Positions 14,101 to 26,100 of a stretch of 64,000 nucleotides of DNA are shown piece by piece. Under the pieces are notes generated by a model. It saw only the letters and a list, made by a program, of their open reading frames with translations. It was not told the DNA's origin and searched no databases. Source of the stretch: Nemopilema nomurai (taxonomy: Eukaryota > Cnidaria > Scyphozoa > Rhizostomeae > Rhizostomatidae); the NCBI GenBank assembly GCA_003864495.1, contig ML133454.1:2203149-2267148 (forward strand), in the 5' to 3' direction. The translations under genes were made by a program, and so were the position numbers. The number at the start of each line of letters is the position of its first letter. Positions within the stretch are counted from its first letter, which is position 1.

Positions 14101-17100
14101 GCACTGCAAATTTCACACTTGCTTTAAACTTCTATGTTATATTCTATGTAGTATATCGATTAAACAGTGCAACTAGATAATGCAAGCCATTCCTGCACAC
14201 ACTCTATAAATTTTTCAATAAAAGTAACATTTTTGTGCTTTTTCTCTTTCAGGTCACTTGCTAGCAACAAGATAGCACGCATCGAAAAGGGGTCGTTTGT
14301 TGGCTTACACAGTGTTACAGAACTGTAAGTATGGCTGGCAATCCTAAATGCGGATACCTTACGTATAATTTGTTGACCAAATAAATAATCTGGCCAACCA
14401 GCATTGTTAATTTAACCTTCCAGTGGGGAATTTTTCTTTCCAATCTATATATGGTGCAATGGAAAAGTAAATATCAATTACCTGTTTCATAACAACGTCG
14501 TTGCCAATAATTTCTTACCATATTTGAAATTATTTGCTAACTATCAGCTCGTTGGCACTAGTACGATATGCTACCAGAGAAGCTTTCAGCACCAAAATGT
14601 ACCAAAAATTGAAAACTTTCAGTGCTGCAAATGACTTTCTGCTCGTTCGCTGCTAATTTTACAAGAAAAAGGGTGATGAAAATTTGTCAAGTCTAACAGA
14701 CCCTTGGACTATCAACTGTTCTTCAGTTATTGATCATGGAACATTTTAAATAGCCTGTGCGGTCAGTTTCATGAAATAGTCTGAGTACGCTGCAATTGCG
14801 ACTGTTCGCATTTGAGTGTCATTTGACCGCCTTCCTGCTGTAGGAAAGTCAGCCGTTAGGTATGATATCAAGCTGTATTTTCACGTGGATTCACCAATAT
14901 TGACTCTGTTTCTGACCTCTTTAGCCCCAGTCCTTTTCTAGAAACACCGCAGCAGCGATGTATTGTAGTCGGCGAGTGAATCGTCTCTCTGTTGTCTGTT
15001 GGCGAGACAGATCGTGGGAATGAAATTCTACGGTCGCCATTTCCTATGATTTAGGCTGACTTGTAATCTTCTCAATTATAAGAGTAACTTTTCAAAAAAG
15101 TTTAGATTAACCTATATCTACTTCATGCAATCAATTTCATTTAACTAAATTAGAAGATCAGTTTTCAAGAGATTGACTTATCTGTTCAAATCAACGCTTG
15201 GAACAAAATGTTTCTTTCTGCCGCTTTCTTGAAGCGATCACTGCTTTGCATTTGATCCTAAAATCTGATTACGGATTTTCCAAGCATTTGCCCTTGATGA
15301 ATTTTACAGTGGCTATTTTATAATGTAATTTGGTAGCCACTGTCCTTTATGTTTGACCTTCTACATGTATCGTATCTTCGATCCAGTCGCGATCCATGCT
15401 ATTTCTTCGTAAACTCTTCTGTCATCCAGAAAACCTCAATCGGTAGGTCTTAAACATTGCATGTACGAGTAAAGCGTACTTGTGTGGATGGTGGGCCTAC
15501 CATTTTGTCTGAGTATTTGATAAATGTCCCTAAAAAGGTAGCTTTTTTCTTAACTGCAACCTATTCTTTGAAGCTGGTATTATGAAGTTTTGTAGAAGGC
15601 GTGTTGATCGCCTGTTCAAATTAAAACATGCTTAAACAATTAAGGAATTAAAAGAATCTACTGATGCGCTGGACCGGGTGATTGTTTTCAGATGCTTCAG
15701 CCATTCATATTTGACGAAATTGTTTACAATGCCTATTACACCAGATATTTTATTTAGGCGAAGAAAGGACCAGACATAGAGAATGTTCGTGTTCTCCAGA
15801 TATCCATCTAAAGCCAGTCATCTTTTGTGTTGAGATTATTTGAAAAGTTGGACAATGATCCGACCTAACAGACACTAGTCTGAAGAATACATCATTGCGC
15901 TCAGCAACACACGATAAAAGCTATTTGAAATCTGTACCTCGAGAATTTTCCTTATTTTTTTATGTTTTTAGCTTCATCAATACTTTCAAGTACGCTTCCA
16001 TTTACACTTAGCACTCGTGTTTCCCATTAATCTGTTTCTCCTTCTTTGTTACCCTGTTGTGTTGCCTCTAGGGCTCTGTCAGGAAACAAGGTCTCAGAAT
16101 TGCTGCCTCATGGATTCGATGGATTACCAAACCTTCGTATTTTGTGAGTATCAGTATTCGTTTCGGTATAGAAAGCCCTCCTGAACCTCACGTATTTGCT
16201 TTCGGTTCTAAGGGTTCTTTCATGGTATCCTCACCATCCACTTGAATGCATTTGATCTTCAAAGCATTGAGTGATTTATTTTGCTTGAGTACATTAACAA
16301 CAGTCATCGAAAGGCGCGAAAATATTTAATGTTCCCATGCCTTATACCTGTCTAAATCAACTATTTGCCTATGGGATTCGTGACAATCGTTTGTGGACCA
16401 TCATGTAGCCCATTTCAGCTGAGAAATACCATTTACATTTGAAAACATTATTTTCACACTAAGAAGTGAAGCCTCGCACACAAAGCATATTATTCTAAAG
16501 AGAAGGCTGAATATTATCACTAAATGTGGTTATATTTATACTTTCAAGGTGGGCTTTCCCACAAAGCAAATTTTTTGATAATGAAAATATGTGGTCGATG
16601 TATCTGTCTGATAACTGGTGGTATTGTAGAAACGAGCTGGATGGGTTTCTACCGACTGCGTTGCTCAACCTCTATGGACGATACGAGCCATAGTTGTCTT
16701 ATTTAACGTGCAGAGAACATGGAGCCAGGCCAAAAGAGAGAGAGAGAGAGACGACGCGATGTCTGTTGTGTTCTGTAGCTCTGTTTCTGACTGACTGGCT
16801 TAAATATACAATCATATTTATAACGATGCTCTAAGAATAAATTTGCTGGCGATAGATGAGAGAGGATGATGAAATAATGATGTAATGAGGATGCAAAAGT
16901 CTAGGCTGGGGAGCGAGAAAAGATGTGTCAGCATGACATGGTGTGACAATGAAAAATGGAAAAACGAGTCACTACAGTATTATTAGCAAGATATTAGAAA
17001 GAACTTTGTTTTGACACAAACTCTACCACACCTAAGTTGTGCATTCACAAGATTAGGTAACCTTTTCTTTGTAAAACGTGGCAAAAGGTCGTGTCAAAGC

Positions 17101-20100
17101 TATCCCAAAAAGAAGCAATATGATTATTCGTGACGTAAATTTAAAATATACATTGAGATAAGGTAATTGAAAAGAATATTTTCCTCCGTTCTGTTCACTC
17201 TCAGGGCTTATATTTTCTCAAAGTCAATCTGAATAGTGTTAGGCGTGTCAGTGACCTTGTTTTGCCTACTTGTTACATTGTATTGTTCTCTTATAGGACT
17301 CTTGAAGATAACAGCATTATCAAGATACACAAGGAAGCATTTTCTGGCCTCAAAAATGTCGTAACACTGTAGGTGTTTGGTTAAGTCTTTTCACACCGTT
17401 GTTAAACGCCCTGGATCTTAAACTACTGCGCAATAGAAGCCGTAACATCTGTGATGACGTCACTTTTATGATTGCTCTGGTCTACACTAGAACAGCAATC
17501 AAACCACTTCCGCTTTTCAGGGAATTTTTATTACGGTAACAACAAATTTGGGCTTAAATATGAAAGTATAAGACTAAAGGAAAATGTAAATATGAGGCTA
17601 AGTAAATTCATTAGGTTTGTCTTCTGGATGTATACCATTTTGGCGATGCTAATACCTTCAAATTTTACAATGAAACAATCGTTGAAAATTATGGTGAACA
17701 TATGTTATTAACCAAAGCGCATTTAGGCCGTAAATTTGTGATTACGCATAAGTCATCCAGTAAGAAGAAATAAAGAGGAATTGTTAACCAAAGGAAGACG
17801 AGCTGCACCTTGAAAATAAACAAGTTGAGTGAACCTTGAACTTTGGCTTATTAATAAATCAGAGTCTCATTTCCTTTCAGGTATCTCTATCGAAATCAGC
17901 TATCGAATGTCCCTTCCCATGCATTTAATGGCCTCGATAGATTGACTGAATTGTAAGTCAACTTTCAACATAATTTTTATTGTTCCCAGAGCCAGTTAGG
18001 GTTACAGAAAGCGGCTTTGCTTTCAAACTGTCGCTAAAATCTTATTTTATAAAGTCAAGACTCTTGCTTCAAAATAATAATTTGTGCTGTAGCGTCTTAG
18101 CATCGAAGCCTGGGCACTAGATCAATGAGTAGTTCTAAGCAATTTCAAGCGTTCTGATGTTCTGTTATGATACATCCATTTCAACGGTCAAATTAATTGT
18201 TGATTTTGATCTTCGAAAAAACTAGCCTGTTCTTACAAAATTCCATTAAGTTCGACAAGATAGAAGTGAGGATGAAGGTAATTTTACTTCTGCTCGCTAT
18301 CCAAATGGTTTTGTATTCGTTCCCATGTAAAGAAAACGACTTTCTTTGGCCATTTGACAAATTCCAGGAAATAAAAGCTGTTTCCACAGAGTGTCAATGG
18401 GAGTGACGGTGTAAAATGCGATTTTGTTTATGTACAGAAGATGCTCAACAAATGGCTGTCAATGAGCTGCCGACAGAGCATTGAAATTATTTTATTTACG
18501 CATATTGTATGAATTAGCATAATTGGCAATGCTAGCCATAAAATAGGTTTTCTTCACTTTTGTGTTCGTTCAGGACTTACAAAATGTCAACGTCTTTCAG
18601 TTTACATATAATTCGTTGGTCACTGCTTTGCAATTATTGTATTAATGCAGAATTTAGCCTGCAAAAAATCGCTGAAATGTAGTCATCGGCAAAGACCAAT
18701 TTTACACAAACCATGAATAGTGTTAACTCTTTTAAATGTCTCTATAATTGTTGTTATGATACCACGTTGCTGAATGGATTTGTAAATATGTTTCTGAATT
18801 TCCATACATGCCATTTCTAGGAATCTGGGTGTAAATCGAATAGCATCGATCGAAAACGAAGCCTTTTTTGGAATGCCGGTTTTGCTGAGTTTGTGAGTAA
18901 AAACATTCTCTCTCAAAGTAAAAACGATGCAGGTGTTTTTATTGTAGTTACATTTAATATTATTTCCCTTTGTTGGAAATTTCCGATGGGAAGGGCTCAA
19001 ACAATTATGCTTGCTGCTTAAATATAATTTGCAGATGTCTAGCCAAGTTTAAACGAATCTACTATACATGCTTTACTTTGTAGTGATTCAACAACGGATA
19101 GATTAAAGTGTTCTATTACACTACCCTTGGAAAATATTCCCTACACAGTTACCTTAACAAGAATGTCGAGGAAAGCTTAGATCGGTCACTGTTGATTTCT
19201 TGGTCACAATGTCGAAACTACTGGGTGGAGGAAATTGATTTCCCAAAAGCCGAGTACGAAGGGATATAGAAAAGCCCATAGAAGAAGCCGCTTCCTTCTT
19301 TCTTTTCCGAGTTGCTTTAGAAAAAACTATTTTCTTTTGAAATGAGTTGCCAGAGCTTTTTTGGTGATTTTACGACACACCTTTTTGCTGTCTTACCTGA
19401 TCTTTGCAAACGTTGAAAATTTTCTTCCAGGTCATTGAACTCAAACAGACTAACTGTCATTCCAGCGCATGCCTTCAAAGGACTTCATTTGCTGCAGAAA
19501 CTGTGAGTAGTCATGACCCGTTCATTTCAATTGAAGGATTGTGGGACTTATAAGGGATTAAGTGTAAATTCGGTAGAATGATGATTTTTGCCCTTTATTC
19601 ATTGATACATGATCTAACGTTAGGATATGGTAGAGTTCGAGCCAAGAAGGGGGTAATTATACAGTTAATGTAGAATATATTCCTACAAATACTCTTGAGA
19701 CGAACACTCTTGTGCTTAGATACCTGTTATAAGAAAAGCCAGAAATCACATAGAATCATATGATTAGGAAAGTCTGATCACTTAAATTCAAGTGATTAGG
19801 AGAGCCAGATAGCCTACACCCCAATGACTAGGCAAGCCAGATTATTTAAACCCCAACGATTCCAATGATAAAGCCAGATCACTTAGATTTCAGTAAGAGC
19901 CAGGTCACTTAGATTCTAATGATTAGAGGAGCCAGATTATTTAAACCCCAGCGAATCCAATGATAAAGCCAGATCACTTAGAATCCAATGACAAAGGAAG
20001 TCAGATTATTTAGACTTCATTTATTAGAGAAGCCAGGTCGCCTAGTTTCCAGCAGGGGACTCAGCCGGACCTACTTATATGCTACATTAAAACCCCGTTT

Positions 20101-23100
20101 ACACTTTAACGTCTTCTAATGATTCTTTTGAATGTTTCGCTATGGAAAATTTCAGTTTACAACGACATCAAATGAAAACAATTTTAAAAATGGTCTATTC
20201 AGCGTAAACCCTTGAAAACGAAGAGATTTCTTGCCAGATTCGAAAGGAAGGCCGGTGACATAATTAAATTTTGTTTCTAAGGAAGCGACTTGGCCCCTCT
20301 GCAAAATTGGTCCGTTACTCGCAAAATGTATAACGTAATGGGGTCTAAGTAGGGAATTCCGTAATGCCAATATGTTATGTTGCATGTGCGATGTCACCTT
20401 TTCTCCTGCGTTGGCAGTTCCATTTTACGCCTGGGAATACAGATTTTCTTTCGGACAAGTCCTCTGTGACTAGCACTCGCCTTATCGTCGTCCTTCATGT
20501 CTTCATTTCTTCGTTCTAGGACCCTGTACTTCAACCGAATTCGCTATGTCGCCGAAGGTGCTTTCGCTCCGTTGAAAGGAATAAACGTGCTGTAAGTATA
20601 CCTGTATCAGCGATATCGATGTTTTGAGTGACGTAAATGGTAACTTGGGCTCATCTAAAGTTAGGTGTTGAGTAACGCTGATTAGTCAATGATAACCAAT
20701 CACGCGCATTGCTTATTACCCACTAGTGTTTTCGATCCGCATCTGGCTATTTATTCGGTCAGCTTTTGGTTATTTTCCGACGTTTGCATACTCTTAGGAG
20801 TGTCGGACGAAAAAGCTATAAGTATGCGAAAACTAGTTCCGCTTTTTCTAGCCATTGTGAAGTTTTGTACCACAAAGAACTTGTTCATATATGGTAACTA
20901 GTTGAAATCGACTACATTGTGTAAGATATATTTCTCGTTACTAGAGATGCATTTTTATGCAAATGTTTGTTGTGTTGCATCATCCAGTTTCAATTTCACA
21001 CTCTGCTTTAAGCAGAATTACGGAACAGTTAATCCAACTATGCCTGTTACTGAAAATATTAAACTATTGAAAATATTTTTCATTACATTTTTATATATTT
21101 TTCATTTATCATGCGTAGGTGAATGAATGTTGGAATGGGTGTTGGTATTGGATGAAGTTAACTTAGATGTAAAGTAATGGTTTAATTTTTGTATTTTGCA
21201 GATCATGGAACCCGCCTTCCTCCCTGATCCGGTTCCACCCGAAACTCCAAACGGTTCAAAGCAATACCCTGCATTGTGACTGCAACGCCTTCTGGTTGCA
21301 GGAGTGGATCAACGGCTCCAAGAATCTTCTTCCACCCAGAATCGCCTGTGCTTCCCCTGACTCCTTTAAAGGAAAGCCTTTGACTAGTATCCGAAAAGAA
21401 GACTTTCCTTGCGGTTAGTACTTTTTTGTTTAGTTTTAAAATGTGCTGGTGATTGTGATTGCGGAGGCGATAAGCTTCTTGCCCACGTGCAATCTGACAT
21501 GTGCATTGAGAAGTCGGGACCACGGGTGCGGGAATTAACAACACCGAAGAGCGTTCAGTTTCGGAAACCAACTGGGGGATGCTTCTTTTTATGCACACCT
21601 TCAGCTACCAATTGTCTATCTTCTTTTTGCAAACATACTGTGATTGACAGGGAAGGATGTTTAGTCACTGATGGCCTACTTTCTTCACTGAACTCGTTTC
21701 TTTTATGTGTAATCAACAGATGATACAACATTATGGAAAAGACCTTGGTTATCATTATCATTGCCATCTCATGTACTTTTATAATCATAAGTATTATCAT
21801 AAGCTTTTGCAAGTACCATTACTGTTTTGAGCTTCACTGAGGTACACTCATCGTTGTTTATTTTAGATCCATTCCAAGTTCAAGTCGTGCCAAATAAAAC
21901 GTACGTGTTGGAGGGCGGTAGCACGTCACTCAAATGCACCCTATTGCCCGGGGCAGTGTTCACGTGGGTCCACAATGGGAAGAAGATAGACACAGACGAC
22001 GGCGACAAATATGCCGCTTTGCAGGACGGTCTTTTGGAAATCAATCGAATCACAAAGGAAGACGAAGGCACCTACATTTGCTTGGCAGAGAACAAGGCAG
22101 GAATGGCTGCTGCTTCAGCAACACTCTCTTTAGGCCGTTAGTACTCACTTTCCCTCAGGATTTTGATTTATCATTTTATTGTGTTATTGCAACTTATTTT
22201 TGTTACTTGCTCATGCATATTACAAGTATCCTGTGTCTGATATGCAGTGAGCCAGCCCTCCCTGAGAAATCTAATCACCAATTGGAGGCTGGAGGTATAT
22301 AGGCCATCAAAACTTTGAAGAACGTTACTGCAATGTAATTGATGCATTGAACAAGCAAGCAATGCGTACATTTTGTTGTGTTGTTAACTATCTTCTTGTG
22401 ATTTTGTTGTCATACCTGGCTTGATTGAGAGTTGATTTTAAAGGTACTTTCACTGAGTGATTTACCAATCCATATCTTACATCAAGCTGCAGAAATTTGT
22501 GTTATTAACCGTGTATTCAAACTGCATTGAGTCAAAATTTCTTACCTCAAAAGGTGCACCAGTCATCACTGAACAACCGGAGGGCGATGTGACCGTCGAG
22601 ACACCGAGAAAAAGTGTCGTCCTCCCATGCAAGGCAGATGGATACCCGAAGCCAACAATCTACTGGCTGAAGGGTGGAAGTAAAGTCCGGTTTAATGATC
22701 GCATACTCCAATCTCAGGAGGGCTCTCTTGCCATTCTGAACATGAAGCATTCCGACGAAGGCATCTATTCTTGTTTGGCTGCAAACACCTTCGGAACTAA
22801 AGACATTTCCGTCAGACTCTACCTAAGCCAAGGTTAGTTCGGGATTACCACTAGCCTTTTCAAATATATTATCTACTTGTTCTCTTTTTAGTAACATGGC
22901 TTTAGCTTGATTTAAGCAATTACAAATGGGACCAAATACATCAGCTTGAGTAACGGGAAATTGCAGTTCAGCTAGGCTGAATTCAGATCTAAAATTTCTG
23001 AAAATTGCAGATGATTGTAGTACAGAACAGAACGCACGGAAAGAAAACGACTTTACTTCTGTATTTTTTTCTCTAACAACGCTTTGATTATTTATTGTTA

Positions 23101-26100
23101 TATGTTACTCTTCTAAGGCGTGTTTTTATTCCTAAAGGATCGATGTGTGTGCCGTCATGCAGAAGAGACTCTGGGTACTGTATTGCGAAATATGAATGCC
23201 AATGCCTGCCTGGCTTCGAAGGACCAGCCTGCCAATTCCGCAATAACAAAGGTTCGGAAATTTGCTTACTTCAGGCCTAGTTTATTCTGCGAATTAGTTT
23301 ATTCTGCGAATTAGTTTATTCGTGTTTTGTGCTAACACTGCCTGTTGCATTAAACGTTTAGTAATTTGAAGATGCTTATGGTTTGAGGAAAATATCTTGG
23401 TTACACTTGAGGCATCTTAGTAGAGAGCACAAATTACATGTTGTAATGGACCCTTTGTAATTTTTGAGGCAAGAATCGTATGACCCCTATATGACGCACT
23501 CTTGTCCTTGATCCCGAATATGTATTACTATTGATTTTAGTAGAAATAATGATTTGTTTCTAGTAATGTTTACTTATCATCTTAAAGTATTATGTTCCTA
23601 ACCATATCCAGTCGTTCTGACGTTCTTTCTATGGTTTTGCCAAGTTTAGCTCAAGTATTTTACCTGAAGGACATACAAATGAATTTGTACACAATGGATT
23701 GCAATGTGGGACGATGTCCAACATATGAAATAATAATTATCTCACTAAACTTTCTCCCTAAACCTCCCTGTATTTGGATTTAGGCTATTTTACAATGCAG
23801 GCTTCACTCAAGTCATTTTCCCTTGCATCGCCTTATTCTTGATTTTGTTCATCATTAGTGCAAAGGCTTGAGAAAGCTGGTTCTAATAACACAATTGAGG
23901 GGAAAGCCGCGCGAGTGCTAAAGCAAGCGAATTGGGTGTATGATCCACTGGAGATGGACCTGCATGGTGGCTCGGGGGACGAAGATACAGACTCAATCGC
24001 AGGTAACCTTCAACCTCGACTTATAACCTACTGATCACCTTGTATTGGCTTCTTATGAATTCTGACGTAAGGATTGAACGAAGTGAAAAGCGATTTTGCC
24101 TTTTTTGAAAAATGAATGAAACTACTGCGAATTTTCCATGAAACCCCCGCAGAAAGCATTAAAATTTTGTTTCATCTTTCTTCCTACCCAAAATCCAAAA
24201 GGTTTATACCTCCGAAATCTATTGAAGGCAAATATTTTGTTATTGATTGAGTTTATTTATATTCTAAACAATTAATGGTGCTCAGAAAGAAACTTTGAGA
24301 ACATATCGTCTTTCGTTTTCATATATAGTCAATTATGAAATAATGTACGTATATGTTTAATAAAAAAGTATTTGCAAGTTACTTCGCTGCCCCATGTCAA
24401 ATGCCAACAACGGTTACCTTGTTATCGTGGTATTGTTGTAAAATTAAATGTGTATTTGCGAAGCAAAGGGCCCTTTTTAGATGGGTTGAACGGTCTAATG
24501 TTTCTGGCAATCTGGAAAGAGCGTCCTTAAGTAAATGATGGAAACTTTTTTAGCACAGAGGAGATTTTAAAATGTATGGCTTTATAATAATTAAAGTCAC
24601 AAGAAATTTTATATATTTCTATTTACGACAGAACGGAACACCGAGTCGTCATTCGGGGCTTTAGTGTTGACATTTGATGCTTTATTGACCAATGATCCAA
24701 GTATCAAAAACTTTGTCCAGTCCTCTTGTTTATCCCTCTTGATCAGTCACGAGGGAAGCTATCCGGCTTGTTACATTGATTAGGCCAAAATTACAGTACG
24801 TTGTGGTATTATTTTATAGCTCTTTATTGCAACTAAGACATCAACAGCTGGATTTGATTGGGTAAAAGTGACGTATCACAAACCGTAACGCCTCCATTAT
24901 CTGAGCATCTCCTCCATTTGTTGGTCCTCATTAAGTTTTATTTTTTGAATTTTCGTTTCAGTGGAACCTGATGCCTTATTACTTATTATCAATACTCGAA
25001 CCTTCTATAGATTTTATGGTTTTGTGTAGACGTTAAACAGATAGAAGCATTTTAGGAAATACCCGTCAATTGTGAATGCCGCAGTGACTTAGTAACCATT
25101 CTTCACGGTTTTCTTCACGAAGATGAATTTCTTCTTCATGTCACGAAGTTGACGAATCAATAAATCCTCATCCGAAGTCCTATGAATTTAGCCATTTTTA
25201 ACGTCAAAGTTTTCCCAAACTATTTAAAAACAAGGATCTGTCGCGGCCTCTTTTTGGACAACCTCATTCTAGCGGGCGTTCATTCTAGAGAAAACTCAAG
25301 GTAATAATGGAAGGAACCATTGTTCTGATTTTACAGGTGGTACCGCCTCTCTCCTAGACGATGAAGACGACACAGACATAGTGACAGATAAAGAAGACAA
25401 TCCAGTTCCAGGTGAAAACTCCAAAATCAAGCTGATTATTAAAGAAAATAAACGTGGGTAATTGAATTTTTTATTTAACCAATTCAAGTATCAAGGTTTT
25501 GAATGGAGGCTTCGTCGCTGGCCCAGATCGAGGTTCATGTTAATATCAGCATCGAGGATAACATCTGGATCGAGGTTATTTTCAAACAGAGTCCAGAAAA
25601 AGTTATAACCTCCCTCCGGCTGCAATTTTCTACAATTCAAAGGTTCTCAACTCAAAACAAAATTTTTTTATCACCTTCATTTTTTATACTCAAAAATACT
25701 AATAAACCTTTCCCATATATGATATTAACAGGTAAAACTTCCGTGGAGCCATACATTTTCCTGGACTCTGTTTTCAAAATCACATTTCCCATTAAAAAGT
25801 GAGCGTTGTAATTGGTTTCCGTCAAAAGAATTAGACAACTGGTGTACTTATGAAGGGTACCCCCCTGGCTTGAGGTTGATTTCAATCGTCTCTACCTCGA
25901 AGTTTCTACTCCTCCGCACCAACCTTGTTGCTCATGCTTAAGTGCCTCGTATTCACGGATTTAGTTCCTCGCCAAATGTTGTTTGTGGAGGTTGAATCCG
26001 CTTTATTGTCGTAGCTCGTATCAGCAGCCAAGACGCATCGACCCACTCAAGACGTGCATGTGACAAGTTCACATGCCAATTCCATTTTATTTCTCTGTCT

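Noticed and set aside
21203..21598. 131-codon minus-strand open frame
   Set aside because: It lies antisense to the well-supported LRRCT exon, and I see no domain of its own in it.
24631..24783. Possible extra exon in the acidic-linker intron of the LRR gene
   Set aside because: It reads open for about 50 codons after an AG but ends in a stop with no donor, and exons 22 and 23 already join in phase without it.
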